Assembly (NCBI GenBank): GCA_937136055.1
Contig: CAKZOD010000073.1
Span: forward strand, 41,611 to 105,610
Direction of reading: 5' to 3'
Source: an uncultured Oceanospirillaceae bacterium
Lineage (GTDB): Bacteria; Pseudomonadota; Gammaproteobacteria; Pseudomonadales; Balneatricaceae
Length of the DNA: 64,000 nucleotides
Part shown: positions 27,285 to 38,171 of the stretch, in pieces
Numbering within the stretch: position 1 is the stretch's first letter
Layout: each line of letters begins with the position of its first letter
Made by a program: the position numbers and the translations under genes
The notes under the pieces: model-generated
What the model saw: the letters and a program-made list of their open reading frames with translations, nothing else
The model's database searches: none
What the model was told of the DNA's origin: nothing

Positions 27285-29561
27285 TTATTGCTGTTTAGCA
27301 TTTCGATTACGACGCACACTGATCACATTCGGCACTTGATTCACTTTATCCATGATGCGCCCTAAACTTTCTAGACGAGACACTTCAAGGGTAAAGAATG
27401 ACTCAGCCGTGCTGTTTTGCTGATCTGTGCGCGTATTTGCAGAAATCACGTTACAGTTTTCGTTAGCAAACACGTTCATAAAATCACGTAATAACCCGGA
27501 CCGATCATAAGCAAGTATCACCACATCCACAGGGAATGTGCGCTCGCCTTTTTCGCCCCATTCGACAGGGACAACCCTTACAGGATCATTAGTGCGTAAT
27601 GTCATTAAGTTAGAACAGTCATCTCGGTGAATCGAAACACCGCGCCCTTGAGTAATATAACCACTAATCAAATCGCCTGGAACAGGCTGACAACAAGATG
27701 CTATGTTTGTCAGTAAATTACCAACTCCTAAAATACTAATATCTAAATCATCAGATGACTTAACGGAAGGTTTACGCCCTTCACTTAAGGCTAATGGAAT
27801 TTGTTCGTCAGTCTCTTTTTCACCCAGCTGCGATTGAGCAGCATTGAGAATTTGTGAAAGCCTGACATCGCCGGCACCTAGTGCCGCATACATATCATCT
27901 ATTTGATGGAAATTAATAACTTGTGCAGTGTGCTTTAAATCAACTTCACTGCTGTTAATCGCCAAACGAGAAAACTCACGTTCAATAATGTTGCGACCTG
28001 CAACAATATTTTTATCTCTATCCTGCTGCTTAAACCAGTGCGCAACTTTAGCTCGCGCTTTGGAAGTTGTGACATAACCGTAGTTTGCGTTTAGCCAATC
28101 TCTTCTTGGTCGCTGCTCTGAGCCGGTCAAAATTTCTACTTGATCGCCTGTTTCTAACGGCTTATTCAATGTAACAATCCGCCCATTTACCTTAGCACCA
28201 CAGCAGCGATGGCCTATCTCAGTGTGCACGCGATAAGCGAAATCAACCGCCGTTGATCCCTTTTGCATATCGATGACATGTCCATCAGGGGTAAACAAAT
28301 AAAGCCTATCTTGTACTACATCAGTGCGCAGAATTTCGCCCAAGCCTTCTGCTTCACCTAAATCTTCATGCCATTCAAGTACTTGACGCAGCCAAGTGAT
28401 CTTATCTTCGTAGGAGTCACTATTTGCATCCGTATCTGTGCCTTTGTACACATGGTGAGCACATACGCCTAGTTCAGCCTCTTCATGCATTTCAGGCGTA
28501 CGAATTTGAATCTCTAAGACTTTGCCTTCGGGGCCAAACACAGCAGTGTGCAATGAGCGATAACCATTAGGCTTTGGAGATGCAATATAGTCGTCAAACT
28601 CATGGGGAATATTTCGCCATATACCATGCACAATACCAAGTGCGGCATAACAGTCACGAACATCCGGCACTAACACCCTCACTGCGCGCATATCATAAAC
28701 TTGAGAAAATTCAATATTCTTGCGCTGCATTTTGCGCCAGATACTATAAATATGCTTGGCACGCCCTTTTACATCGGGCTCAATATTTTGTGCACGCAGC
28801 TTTTCATAAACCGTATTAACAGCTGTATCGATGAAGCTTTGTCTCTCTAAACGCTTGCCATCAAGCATATTAGCGATAGTTTTATAATCATTAGGCTTTA
28901 AGTAGCGAAACGATAAGTCTTCTAGTTCCCATTTTATGTGCCCTATACCTAAACGGTGTGCTAATGGCGCGTAAATATCAAATACTTCTCTGGCAACTAA
29001 ATAGCGTTTCATTCGATCAGCATTTTTAACATGGCGAATCGCGCAAGTACGCTCAGCAATTTTGATCAATGCTACTCGTACATCATCAATCATAGCCACT
29101 AGCATTTTACGGACAGTATCAACCTGTGGAGCATCAGAGCCGAGTACCGCTTCACCCGTTCTTGGGTTAATACGGCTGCCAATCGCTGCCATTTGTTGCA
29201 CCCCATCAATACAGGTGCTTATCTTCTCGCCAAATAACTTTTTAACTTGTGATAGCGGCAGTTTACCCTCTCGCACAGAACGGTACAGTATCGCTGCAAT
29301 TAGGGAGTTTTCATCTTGCTGCAACTCTGCCAAAATTTGCGCCATTTCTAAACCGATAAGAAAACTGCCGGTACCCGGCTGATTCCAATCATCTTCAGCG
29401 TCGCTCTTATTTGCTTCGTAAACATCGCGCGCGAGCTCACATGCCGCGAGTACTGTGTCAGGATTCTCTAACTCAACATCTTCTTCTATCATAGATATCC
29501 ACAATGGAATATCGACAGTGCCATCTTCGTGGACTGGATGATCATCTCTAACTTTTACCAT
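27285..29561 (-). CDS. relA: GTP pyrophosphokinase RelA ((p)ppGpp synthetase I)
   Basis: This 758-residue long RSH protein has its domains in order. A hydrolase-like domain lacks the catalytic HD pair (ILYRSVREGKL where active enzymes have HDVVEDT), so only synthesis is expected. A synthetase domain has GRAKHIYSIWRKM and the RelA-type EFDDYIASPKPNGYRSLHT. TGS (LFTPDGHVIDMQKGSTAVDFAYRVHTEIG), a zinc-finger/CC region (SCCQPVPGD) and a terminal ACT domain follow. Ribosome-bound RelA answers amino-acid starvation. The neighbouring mazG and cysM match the Pseudomonas order, but no rlmD gene lies between cysM and relA. Confidence 0.97.
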   Translation of the reverse strand: MVKVRDDHPVHEDGTVDIPLWISMIEEDVELENPDTVLAACELARDVYEANKSDAEDDWNQPGTGSFLIGLEMAQILAELQQDENSLIAAILYRSVREGKLPLSQVKKLFGEKISTCIDGVQQMAAIGSRINPRTGEAVLGSDAPQVDTVRKMLVAMIDDVRVALIKIAERTCAIRHVKNADRMKRYLVAREVFDIYAPLAHRLGIGHIKWELEDLSFRYLKPNDYKTIANMLDGKRLERQSFIDTAVNTVYEKLRAQNIEPDVKGRAKHIYSIWRKMQRKNIEFSQVYDMRAVRVLVPDVRDCYAALGIVHGIWRNIPHEFDDYIASPKPNGYRSLHTAVFGPEGKVLEIQIRTPEMHEEAELGVCAHHVYKGTDTDANSDSYEDKITWLRQVLEWHEDLGEAEGLGEILRTDVVQDRLYLFTPDGHVIDMQKGSTAVDFAYRVHTEIGHRCCGAKVNGRIVTLNKPLETGDQVEILTGSEQRPRRDWLNANYGYVTTSKARAKVAHWFKQQDRDKNIVAGRNIIEREFSRLAINSSEVDLKHTAQVINFHQIDDMYAALGAGDVRLSQILNAAQSQLGEKETDEQIPLALSEGRKPSVKSSDDLDISILGVGNLLTNIASCCQPVPGDLISGYITQGRGVSIHRDDCSNLMTLRTNDPVRVVPVEWGEKGERTFPVDVVILAYDRSGLLRDFMNVFANENCNVISANTRTDQQNSTAESFFTLEVSRLESLGRIMDKVNQVPNVISVRRNRNAKQQ

Positions 29562-29743
29562 GGCTAATCGCCACTCCCTGCACTGAGTGCAAAATAAGAA
29601 TTATTAAACGCTATACCTGTCTGCATTAACACTTTTAGCAGTTAATACACATGAAAACGCATTAACGGTTATACTGCTTTTACAATCAATCTTTATTGAT
29701 GATCGAGCTCAGCTCGACCCATATATAATGTATCGATTGTGAT

Positions 29744-30640
29744 TTAAGCGTTAAAAACACCAGTGGAAAGATAACGATCTCCACGATCGCAAATAATACA
29801 GACAATCACTGAATCTTTAACAGTGTTAGCAATATTTAAAGCGCCAGCGACAGCGCCGCCAGATGACACACCACAAAATATGCCCTCTTTACTCGCCAGC
29901 TCTCGCATTGTCGTTTCAGCATCATGCTGAGTGATATCTAAGATAGTATCTACTTTAGTTTCATCAAAGATAGACGGTAAATACGCTTTTGGCCAACGAC
30001 GTATCCCTGGAATAGATGCACCATCACTAGGCTGCAACCCAACAATTTCAATGGCTGGGTTCTGTGATTTCAAATAAGCCGAGGTCCCCATAATAGTCCC
30101 TGTTGTACCCATTGAGCTCACAAAGTGAGTGATTTGACCTTTTGACTGCTCCCATATTTCTGGGCCTGTCGTCTCGAAATGCGCCATTGGGTTATCTGCA
30201 TTGGCAAACTGATCGAGAACAACCCCCTCACCGTTTTCATGCATCTTCTGAGCAAGGTCTCGTGCGTATTCCATACCTTGCTCTTGGCTAACCTCTATAA
30301 GAGTTGCACCGTAAGCACTCATTGATGCTTTACGCTCATTACTCATATTATCTGGCATTATCAACGTCATTTTATAACCTTTGATTGCAGCAGCCATTGC
30401 TAAAGCAATACCGGTATTTCCTGAAGTAGCTTCGATTATGGTGTCGCCAGGTTTAATGTCACCGCGCTCTTGTGCCCGATTAATCATGGACAACGCCGGT
30501 CGATCTTTCACAGAGCCAGCAGGGTTATTACCTTCGAGCTTACACAGTATGATGTTATTGTTAGCCACTTCCATTCGCTGCAAACGCACTAAAGGAGTGT
30601 TACCTACATAATCTGCAATAGTTGGGAAAGATGTTGTCAT
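29744..30640 (-). CDS. cysM: Cysteine synthase B
   Basis: This 298-residue PLP enzyme makes cysteine (or S-sulfocysteine) from O-acetylserine. NNPAGSVKDRPALSMI carries the Schiff-base lysine, EATSGNTGIALAMAAA binds the substrate carboxylate, and GVSSGGAVAGAL contacts the PLP phosphate. The CysM-type GIRRWPKAYLP is present. The frame runs 16 codons further upstream, but ATG 30640 after AAAGG gives the usual N-terminus. Confidence 0.95.
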   Translation of the reverse strand: MTTSFPTIADYVGNTPLVRLQRMEVANNNIILCKLEGNNPAGSVKDRPALSMINRAQERGDIKPGDTIIEATSGNTGIALAMAAAIKGYKMTLIMPDNMSNERKASMSAYGATLIEVSQEQGMEYARDLAQKMHENGEGVVLDQFANADNPMAHFETTGPEIWEQSKGQITHFVSSMGTTGTIMGTSAYLKSQNPAIEIVGLQPSDGASIPGIRRWPKAYLPSIFDETKVDTILDITQHDAETTMRELASKEGIFCGVSSGGAVAGALNIANTVKDSVIVCIICDRGDRYLSTGVFNA

Positions 30641-30746
30641 TGTTAAACCTTTTTCATAAAGATGCCTAGCATCATTGAAAGTAAGCACGTCGATAAGCGT
30701 GCTGTTACCTTATTCTATTACTTGCTTCGCTAGCCTATTCGATAAC

Positions 30747-31118
30747 TTATTCGATAATGACCATCGCTACGACGTATTCTTGTTCATCACTCAATGATAA
30801 ATGGTAATGTTGAGCACCTAGCAGCTGTGCGCGACTAAGTGCACCATCACAAAGCGTAACTAAGGGCCTACCTAATTCATCATTGCTAATTTCTATATGT
30901 TGCCACCCAACACCGTTTCCGATACCTGTGCCAAGCGCTTTTACAACTGCTTCTTTGGCCGCGAAACGCTTAGCAAAAAAGCGACTTGGTTGGCTCGATG
31001 ATTGAAACGACACCTTCTCAGATGCAGTTAATAATCGGTCAACAATTTTCGGACTGCGTTTGAGTGTTTTTTCAATTCGCTCAAGCTGTAAAATATCTGT
31101 ACCTATGCCTTTAATCAT
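30747..31118 (-). CDS. acpS: Holo-[acyl-carrier-protein] synthase
   Basis: This 123-residue enzyme transfers 4'-phosphopantetheine from CoA to acyl carrier protein. It has GIGTDILQLERIEKT with the Mg-binding aspartate, and SRFFAKRFAAKEAVVKALGTGI with the second acidic site. The length is typical. It lies after recO; the pdxJ gene usually found between them is missing here. Confidence 0.96.
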   Translation of the reverse strand: MIKGIGTDILQLERIEKTLKRSPKIVDRLLTASEKVSFQSSSQPSRFFAKRFAAKEAVVKALGTGIGNGVGWQHIEISNDELGRPLVTLCDGALSRAQLLGAQHYHLSLSDEQEYVVAMVIIE

Positions 31119-31163
31119 AAATCCCTAATTCTTCGCGCTGTAAATATTTTCATCACACAGCTA

Positions 31164-31853
31164 TTAGCGTTGAAATAAACCTCGGCTATTTAGTGCATTG
31201 CCTTGCAGTAGGTGATCTATTTGCAATCGACTAAATCGCTTAGCCGCCTTTCTGACATCCTTACTAGCATAATCATCATTGCCCATTGCTTGCAGGTGCT
31301 CACCCCAGAAATACAAACTTTTATATCTGTCATCTATAGTGGCAACTTTTTTAAATACAAGTTGCTTCAAATCGAAAAAATAGATGCTAGTAGGTTCTAA
31401 CTCTGAGAAATCAGCAGCATAACCGATAGCGATTAATAGCTGGCGTTCAAAAATACGCAGTGCTACTTCAATGTCATTCTCTAACAAAGAATTGATTAAA
31501 TACTGATAGTAAACAAAGAGTTTAGGATAGGGATCAAATACCGCTAAGAGTTTTAGCAACAGCTCATTAGCATACAGTGCACAAATTAAAGCATTGCCAC
31601 TTAACATACCGGTGTAACCAGTACTTTCTGCTAATGTCAGTGTTTTAAGCTCATTACGCCCCTGCCAGTTTACTTGCAATGGCACAAAAGGTTGTAATAA
31701 AGCTTTGGACTTAGAGTTTGCCCTGCGCATACCGCGACTTACCGCTGCAACTCTTCCATGTTCTAAAGTAAACAGCTCGACTATGGCGCTGGTGTCTCGA
31801 TAAGCACGGGTATGCAGCACATAGGCTGCTTGGCCTTCTACACGATAATCCAA
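31164..31853 (-). CDS. recO: DNA repair protein RecO
   Basis: This 229-residue RecO has an N-terminal OB fold (AYVLHTRAYRDTSAIVELFTLEHGRVAAVSRGMRR) and a helical C-terminal part ending NSRGLFQR. No zinc-finger cysteines are present, as in E. coli RecO. It anneals DNA and works with RecR to load RecA. The start is TTG 31853 with AAGGTGA just upstream. Confidence 0.95.
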   Translation of the reverse strand: MDYRVEGQAAYVLHTRAYRDTSAIVELFTLEHGRVAAVSRGMRRANSKSKALLQPFVPLQVNWQGRNELKTLTLAESTGYTGMLSGNALICALYANELLLKLLAVFDPYPKLFVYYQYLINSLLENDIEVALRIFERQLLIAIGYAADFSELEPTSIYFFDLKQLVFKKVATIDDRYKSLYFWGEHLQAMGNDDYASKDVRKAAKRFSRLQIDHLLQGNALNSRGLFQR

Positions 31854-31945
31854 ATATTCACCTTATTGTTATTATTGTGCGAGCAGTAATTTCTCTTCCT
31901 GTAGATAAAGCAATTCCTCTAACTGACAAGAAGAGAGATTGAAAG

Positions 31946-32881
31946 CTAGTCTAAATCATAACCTAAACTGCGCAGTGCACGCTCATCGTCAGCCCAGCCA
32001 CGACGTACCTTCACCCAAAGCTTAAGCATAACTTTAGTATCGTATAAACGCTCAATATCTAAACGGGCATCTCGACCAATCGTTTTCATACGATCGCCTT
32101 TATCACCAATCAATATACGCTTTTGCCCTTCACGCTCAACGAGTATTAACGCGCTGATCGTCAATAATTCACTATCCCTTTGAAATTCTTCAATTTCAAC
32201 AGTTGCACCATAAGGTACTTCATCACCCACATTGCGCATCACTTTTTCACGAACAATCTCAGCCACCATAAAACGGCCGCTTTTGTCAGTAATCTGATCT
32301 TCAGGGAAATGGTGCATACCATTTGGCATATAGCTATTTATTAAAGCTTCTAACTTGTCAACATTAACACCTGACTTTGCAGAGATAGGCATAATTTCTG
32401 CAAAGTCCATCATTGCAGACACTTTCTCAATTTGAGGTAACAAGTCATTTTTATCAGCAAGCTGATCAACTTTGTTTATTACTAAGATGACAGGGCAATT
32501 GCTGTGCTTAACTTTATCAAGCACTATTTGGTCTTCTTCGGTCCAAGCAGTACGATCAATAATAAAAACAACGAGATCCACACCGCGCAGCGCTTCCGAA
32601 GCCGCTCTATTCATATAGCGATTAAGGGCAATATCTTTTTCTTTATGAAGGCCTGGCGTGTCAACATATACAACTTGTCTATCTTCTTCAGTTTTAATAC
32701 CAAAGATTTGGTGACGCGTTGTTTGAGGCTTTTTAGAAGTGATACTGAGTTTTTGACCCAGTATATTGTTCATCAAGGTCGATTTACCCATGTTTGGACG
32801 ACCAACAATTGCCACAAATCCACACTGTTGATCAACATCACCTTTGGCAGCAAAAAAATCGTCTAGTAAATCATTACTCAT
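31946..32881 (-). CDS. era: GTPase Era
   Basis: This 311-residue GTPase matures 16S rRNA and helps assemble the 30S subunit. It has G1 [10 protein letters not shown]2/G3 TTRHQIFGI...DTPGLH, G4 NKVD, G5 ISAKSG and a C-terminal KH domain with [19 protein letters not shown]. Its start shares an ATGA with the rnc stop, a classic translational coupling. Confidence 0.98.
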   Translation of the reverse strand: MSNDLLDDFFAAKGDVDQQCGFVAIVGRPNMGKSTLMNNILGQKLSITSKKPQTTRHQIFGIKTEEDRQVVYVDTPGLHKEKDIALNRYMNRAASEALRGVDLVVFIIDRTAWTEEDQIVLDKVKHSNCPVILVINKVDQLADKNDLLPQIEKVSAMMDFAEIMPISAKSGVNVDKLEALINSYMPNGMHHFPEDQITDKSGRFMVAEIVREKVMRNVGDEVPYGATVEIEEFQRDSELLTISALILVEREGQKRILIGDKGDRMKTIGRDARLDIERLYDTKVMLKLWVKVRRGWADDERALRSLGYDLD

Positions 32882-33543
32882 AATTTTGCCCCTTGTGCAG
32901 CAAGCTGCTCTAATGCTGCTTTTGCAGACTCTTGCTCTGCTTGTCTGCGGCTGTTAGCAACGCCATAGGTTGGCTCATCGAGTGTACAGATCACACACTT
33001 GATATAAAACGTTTGATCGTGCGCCTCCCCTTCAACATTTTCTAGATGGTATTCAGGAAGTTGTAAACGACGGCTTTGCAAATACTCCTGCAGGCGCGTT
33101 TTAGAATCTTTCATGGTTTGATCTAAGCTTAAATTATTCAATCGGGACTCAAACCACTGCAAAATATGCGTGCGTACAACTTGCATATCTGAATCTAAAT
33201 AAATGGCGCCAATTAAGGATTCGACAGAATCAGCCAAAATAGATTCACGGCGACAACCACCACTTTTAAGCTCTCCAGAACCCAACCGTAGATAGTCTCC
33301 CATATTCATATCGCGCGCTATTTCAGCTAAGGTTTTACCCTTAACCATTTGAGCTCTCAAGCGGCTTAACTGACCTTCTTTTGCCTCGGGGAATCGTTTA
33401 AATAGATCCTCGGCAATCACGAAGTTAACGATTGAATCTCCAAGAAATTCCAATCGCTCGTTGTTCTTTTTACCGCAGCTTCTATGGGTTAAAGCTAACT
33501 CACATAAAGTCGCATCTTTAAATTGATAATTGATGCGTCGCAT
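32878..33543 (-). CDS. rnc: Ribonuclease III
   Basis: The enzyme has about 221 residues from ATG 33543 ([10 protein letters not shown]). The frame reaches back to a TTG at 33570, but the family N-terminus fits the ATG. It has the signature [21 protein letters not shown], the second acidic site [18 protein letters not shown], and a C-terminal double-stranded RNA-binding domain. It processes rRNA precursors and structured mRNAs. The lepB-rnc-era order is conserved in proteobacteria. Confidence 0.96.
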   Translation of the reverse strand: MRRINYQFKDATLCELALTHRSCGKKNNERLEFLGDSIVNFVIAEDLFKRFPEAKEGQLSRLRAQMVKGKTLAEIARDMNMGDYLRLGSGELKSGGCRRESILADSVESLIGAIYLDSDMQVVRTHILQWFESRLNNLSLDQTMKDSKTRLQEYLQSRRLQLPEYHLENVEGEAHDQTFYIKCVICTLDEPTYGVANSRRQAEQESAKAALEQLAAQGAKL

Positions 33544-33722
33544 CAACACTTCTGGAGATTTAATAATCAATGGAATAACTTCATTTATAAATTAATGTCT
33601 TAGTATATTAAGTTTCTGCAGTCGCACTACTACGCTACCACTGCACCACTTTAGATACTCTGCATGGCGAGTATCGATTTAAAATAACTATCGACACTTA
33701 ACACCATTTTGCAGAGCTGCTC

Positions 33723-34523
33723 TTATTTAATTAAACGTGCCTGTGTTACATCAGGAATACTCAAAAATTCCGCCCAATGCATCCATACCGCAAACGCCTT
33801 GCCGACCATCAATGAATCGGGAACAAACTCCCAATAGCGGCTATCATTACTGTTGTCGCGGTTATCGCCCATAACGAAGTACTTACCAGCAGGCACTGTC
33901 CACTCACCTTCAATACCCGCTCTCATTGGTGTATTGTGAATCTCATGCTCAACACCTGAGAGATTCTCGCTCATTAAAGTATCCGGTGGTAAGTCAGCTA
34001 CAAATGTTTGCTTTTGTTCAACACCATTCACAAAGATCGTTTTATTGTGATAAGCGATAACATCGCCAGGCAAGCCCACTAAACGCTTAATATAGTTCAC
34101 CGAAGGATCTTTAGGAAATTTAAATACTACAACGTCGCCGCGTTTAGGATCTGCAATAGGGACAACTTTTGTATTAATAACTGGAAGGCGCAACCCGTAG
34201 CTGAATTTATTCACTAAAATAAAATCGCCTACCTGTAATGTTGGAATCATAGAGCCTGATGGAATCTGAAACGGCTCGACAATAAATGAGCGCAGCACCA
34301 ATACAAAAGCCAACACAGGAAACATAGAACGCGATAAATCAGCCCAAGTCGGCAAATTCTCTACAGATCTGATTTGCTCATCAGATAACGGCTCAGGCGA
34401 GGCTTTTTGTGCAGTTTTAACTCTTTCATTACGCGCTTGAGCGAACCAAACTTTATCTATAACCCAGCCAATACCTGCGACTAACGTCAGTACGACTAAT
34501 ACGAGGGCAAAATCAAAATTCAT
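33723..34523 (-). CDS. lepB: Signal peptidase I
   Basis: This 266-residue inner-membrane serine protease removes signal peptides of exported proteins. Two membrane segments lie near residues 4-22 and 66-85. The catalytic serine is in PSGSMIPTLQVGD, the lysine in KRGDVVVFKFPKDPSVNYIKRLVGLPGD, and the GDNRDNSNDSRYWG-like block (ending EFVP here) follows. The order lepA-lepB-rnc is conserved. Confidence 0.97.
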   Translation of the reverse strand: MNFDFALVLVVLTLVAGIGWVIDKVWFAQARNERVKTAQKASPEPLSDEQIRSVENLPTWADLSRSMFPVLAFVLVLRSFIVEPFQIPSGSMIPTLQVGDFILVNKFSYGLRLPVINTKVVPIADPKRGDVVVFKFPKDPSVNYIKRLVGLPGDVIAYHNKTIFVNGVEQKQTFVADLPPDTLMSENLSGVEHEIHNTPMRAGIEGEWTVPAGKYFVMGDNRDNSNDSRYWEFVPDSLMVGKAFAVWMHWAEFLSIPDVTQARLIK

Positions 34524-34621
34524 TTATTGTCCTTACCGATTTCATTGATACTTAATAGAAAATACGGCTATTAGTGAACTAACAACCGTATTATATTTAA
34601 CTGATACCATAGTAATGGTTG

Positions 34622-36421
34622 TTAGTTGTCTATTTTCAATACTGCTAAGAATGCTTCTTGTGGTATTTCAACACTACCCACTTGCTTCATTCTCTTCTTA
34701 CCCGCTTTCTGCTTTTGCAGTAGCTTTTTCTTACGGCTAACATCACCACCGTAACATTTTGCGATAACGTTCTTTCTTAATGCCTTAACCGTCGTACGGG
34801 CAATAATTTTACCCCCTAATGCAGCTTGAATGGCAACATCAAACATTTGACGAGGAATTAAATCTTTCATCTTTTCACATAGCAACCGCCCACGATACTG
34901 AGCATTAGTTTTATGCAAGATGACTGATAAAGCATCTACTTTTTCGCCGTTAATTAAAATATCCATTCGCACAAGCTGAGCTGGCTCAAAACGTAAGAAG
35001 TTATATTCAAGGGATGCATAGCCACGACTTACTGATTTCAATCTATCAAAGAAATCCATGACAACTTCAGCCATTGGTAACTCATAGCTGACTTGTACTT
35101 GTGTTCCCACATAAAGGATGTGTTTTTGAATACCACGCTTTTCAACACACAACCCTATTACTTGACCAAGATACTCTTGGGGAACAAGGATATTAGCCTT
35201 TACAATCGGCTCGTTCATGCCGCGAACACGGGCAGGATCAGGCAGTTTTGACGGGCTATCGATTTGTTCAACATCACCACTATTTAATTCTACTTCATAA
35301 ATAACGGTCGGCGCTGTGGTAATAAGATCCAAATCATATTCGCGCTCTAAACGCTCTTGAATGATCTCCATGTGCAACATACCTAGGAAGCCACAGCGGA
35401 ATCCAAAGCCTAGCGCATCAGAATTTTCTGGTTCAAAAAATAATGATGCATCGTTTAAGCGTAATTTATCAAGTGCTTCACGGAAATCTTCGTAATCATC
35501 TGAACTGGTAGGGAACAAGCCTGCATAAACCTGAGGTTGTACTTTCTTAAAACCATCAAGAGCATCCGTTTCCTTTGTTTTAAGATGGGTGATTGTATCC
35601 CCAACAGGTGCACCATGAATGTCTTTAATACCGGCAACAACAAATCCTACTTCACCGGCCTTAAGAGAATCTGTTTGTTTACGCTTAGGGGTAAACACTC
35701 CCACTGAATCGACAAGATAATTTTGCCCAGTTGTCTTTACATAGATCTTATCTTTCTTACGTATTGTGCCATTTTTAACACGAACAAGAGAGACAACGCC
35801 TAAATATGGATCGAACCATGAATCAATAATTAGCGCTTGCAGGTCACCGTCAACATCACCTTCAGGCGCAGGGATTGTAGCCACTAAAGACTCTAAAACA
35901 TCTTCGATGCCCAATCCGCTTTTAGCGGAACACAATACAACATCAGTTGCATCAATGCCGATAACCTCTTCTATTTCTTCCTGTACTTTTTCAGGATCAG
36001 CTTGAGGCAAATCCATCTTATTTAAAACAGGTAATACTTCTAAACCTTGTTCAATCGCGGTGTAACAGTTAGCAACGGACTGTGCTTCTACACCTTGTGC
36101 CGCATCAACGACCAGTAGTGCACCTTCACAAGCAGCTAGCGATCGAGACACCTCATATGAGAAGTCAACATGTCCCGGAGTGTCGATGAAGTTTAACTGA
36201 TAAGTTTTACCGTCTTTTGACTCAAAATCTAAAGTAACACTTTGAGATTTAATCGTGATACCACGTTCACGTTCTATATCCATAGAATCGAGAACTTGAG
36301 CAGCCATTTCTCTATTTGACAATCCACCACAGTGCTGGATAAATCGATCTGACAAGGTGGATTTACCGTGGTCGATATGGGCTATGATGGAAAAATTTCG
36401 AATATGATCTAAGTCACTCAC
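34622..36421 (-). CDS. lepA: Elongation factor 4 (LepA)
   Basis: This 599-residue translational GTPase matches the family length. It has G1 [19 protein letters not shown]3 DTPGHVDF, G4 NKMDLP, the EF-G-like domains, and the unique C-terminal domain ending [28 protein letters not shown]. It acts on ribosomes during initiation or back-translocation. Translation starts at GTG 36421. lepA-lepB-rnc-era follow one another. Confidence 0.98.
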   Translation of the reverse strand: MSDLDHIRNFSIIAHIDHGKSTLSDRFIQHCGGLSNREMAAQVLDSMDIERERGITIKSQSVTLDFESKDGKTYQLNFIDTPGHVDFSYEVSRSLAACEGALLVVDAAQGVEAQSVANCYTAIEQGLEVLPVLNKMDLPQADPEKVQEEIEEVIGIDATDVVLCSAKSGLGIEDVLESLVATIPAPEGDVDGDLQALIIDSWFDPYLGVVSLVRVKNGTIRKKDKIYVKTTGQNYLVDSVGVFTPKRKQTDSLKAGEVGFVVAGIKDIHGAPVGDTITHLKTKETDALDGFKKVQPQVYAGLFPTSSDDYEDFREALDKLRLNDASLFFEPENSDALGFGFRCGFLGMLHMEIIQERLEREYDLDLITTAPTVIYEVELNSGDVEQIDSPSKLPDPARVRGMNEPIVKANILVPQEYLGQVIGLCVEKRGIQKHILYVGTQVQVSYELPMAEVVMDFFDRLKSVSRGYASLEYNFLRFEPAQLVRMDILINGEKVDALSVILHKTNAQYRGRLLCEKMKDLIPRQMFDVAIQAALGGKIIARTTVKALRKNVIAKCYGGDVSRKKKLLQKQKAGKKRMKQVGSVEIPQEAFLAVLKIDN

Positions 36422-36551
36422 AAATGATATCTCAAACTAAACAAAGGTTAATATAAAGAAAAGCGAGCTATTTTAGCCTATTACTTATCACTGGCATAGC
36501 CGTTTAACTGATATTTGCCAGACAAATCCCTTGACTGTTTGACTCAGACAC

Positions 36552-36575
36552 AAAAACTCCCGCAAAAGCAGGAGT
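36552..36575 (-). terminator. mucD terminator
   Basis: On the minus strand ACTCCTGC pairs with GCGGGAGT (one U-G pair) around TTTT and is followed by four more T. It lies 40 bases after the mucD stop, separating it from lepA. Confidence 0.8.
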
Positions 36576-36614
36576 CTTAGAAGGATCAACAAAATTAATG
36601 CGCTTATTTCATTA

Positions 36615-38087
36615 TTATTCTTCCAACTTAATGGGAATAAACTGAGGCGACCCACGACGTACTATTCGCATCGCTAAAGGCTTGTTTTTAGGCGCTTCTT
36701 TTAAAACCTCTAATAAATGCGATACGGACTGAATTCGCATACCATTAAGCATTGTAATAACATCACCAGGAATCAGCCCTGCCCTAGAACCGGCACCATC
36801 CTTAACCTGCTTTATTACCACACCACTATCAAGGCTTAACTTACTTTTCTGCGCTTCTGACAACTCATCAAGCATAACATCCAGTGGATTATCAACGTAT
36901 GCATTATTCTCTGAGGGCGCCACATTACCAGTGAGCTTTTTTTCACTAGGCAAAGTACCTATCACAATTGAAAGCTCCATCTTTTCGCCCGCACGCACTA
37001 TCGTAAGCTTTGCACTACTTCCCGGCGGCACCACACCTACTTTATGAGGAAGATCAGCAGACAAATTAATCGCATCGCCCTCGAACTTCAAAATAATATC
37101 ACCTTCTTGCAAGCCGCCTTTAAGTGCAGGACTGTTAGGCAACACCTTCGCAACTAAAGCACCCTCCGCTTTTTCCAAACCAAACGACTCTGCTAAATCT
37201 TTACTCACTTCTTGGATAATAACGCCTAACCATCCACGGCTGACAAATCCATTTTTTCTGAGCTGATCAACCACGTTCATTGCGATATCAATAGGGATTG
37301 CAAACGACAGCCCCATAAACCCACCTGAGCGTGTATAAATTTGAGAGTTAATACCCACAACCTCACCCTGTAAATTAAAGAGTGGACCACCAGAGTTTCC
37401 AGGATTAATAGCGACATCTGTTTGGATAAATGGCACATAAGTCTCAGAGCGAAGCGCCCTACCGGTTGCACTGACGATTCCCGCTGTCACTGAATGATCA
37501 AAGCCAAAGGGCGAGCCTATTGCTAACACCCACTCACCCGGCTCTAATTTTTTTGAGCTACCTATCTTAACGATAGGAAGTGCATTTGCTTCAATTTTTA
37601 ATAACGCAATATCTGAACGCTTGTCAGAGCCAATAATTTTAGCTTCTAACTCTCTTCTGTCACTGAGCCTAACAATTACCTTTTCTGCATCTTTGACAAC
37701 ATGATGATTTGTTAAAATATAACCATCATTACTAATGATAAATCCAGAACCTAAAGATTCAGGCTTACTGCGTCCTTTTGGCGTATCACGTCTGTCAGGA
37801 GACGGTAAAAAAGGTTTGAAAATATCGGGAATATCTTCATTATTAGGACCTTTAAAAGCAAAAGCATTGCCGCTTTGCTTCTTCTTTTTCACTGTCGCTA
37901 TATTTACGACAGCAGGCGCTGAATCTTTTACTAATGCTTTAAAATCAGGCAGCTGAGCAAAGCTTTGCTGCGAGATAGACAGTAATAAAAACAGCGTAGC
38001 TATAGCCATCAAAACAACATAATTAACTTTTCGTGTTGCACCCACTAAGCTAAAAAAAGTATCAATTGTATTTTTTAACGCTAACAT
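36615..38087 (-). CDS. mucD: Periplasmic serine protease MucD/DegP family
   Basis: This 490-residue protein is exported by an N-terminal hydrophobic segment (about residues 22-44). Its trypsin-like domain holds the triad TNHHVV (His), SDIALLKI (Asp) and NPGNSGGPLFN (Ser). Two PDZ domains follow (about 290-380 and 400-480). DegP-type proteases degrade misfolded envelope proteins, and MucD restrains the sigma-E response in Pseudomonas. It lies downstream of rseC in the same cluster. Confidence 0.95.
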   Translation of the reverse strand: MLALKNTIDTFFSLVGATRKVNYVVLMAIATLFLLLSISQQSFAQLPDFKALVKDSAPAVVNIATVKKKKQSGNAFAFKGPNNEDIPDIFKPFLPSPDRRDTPKGRSKPESLGSGFIISNDGYILTNHHVVKDAEKVIVRLSDRRELEAKIIGSDKRSDIALLKIEANALPIVKIGSSKKLEPGEWVLAIGSPFGFDHSVTAGIVSATGRALRSETYVPFIQTDVAINPGNSGGPLFNLQGEVVGINSQIYTRSGGFMGLSFAIPIDIAMNVVDQLRKNGFVSRGWLGVIIQEVSKDLAESFGLEKAEGALVAKVLPNSPALKGGLQEGDIILKFEGDAINLSADLPHKVGVVPPGSSAKLTIVRAGEKMELSIVIGTLPSEKKLTGNVAPSENNAYVDNPLDVMLDELSEAQKSKLSLDSGVVIKQVKDGAGSRAGLIPGDVITMLNGMRIQSVSHLLEVLKEAPKNKPLAMRIVRRGSPQFIPIKLEE

Positions 38088-38171
38088 AATGGTATCAATC
38101 TCTCCTTATTACGTTTAATAACTTCAGTACAGCCAATCTAGATTTCACTATCAACTTAAAACTTTTCAAAT

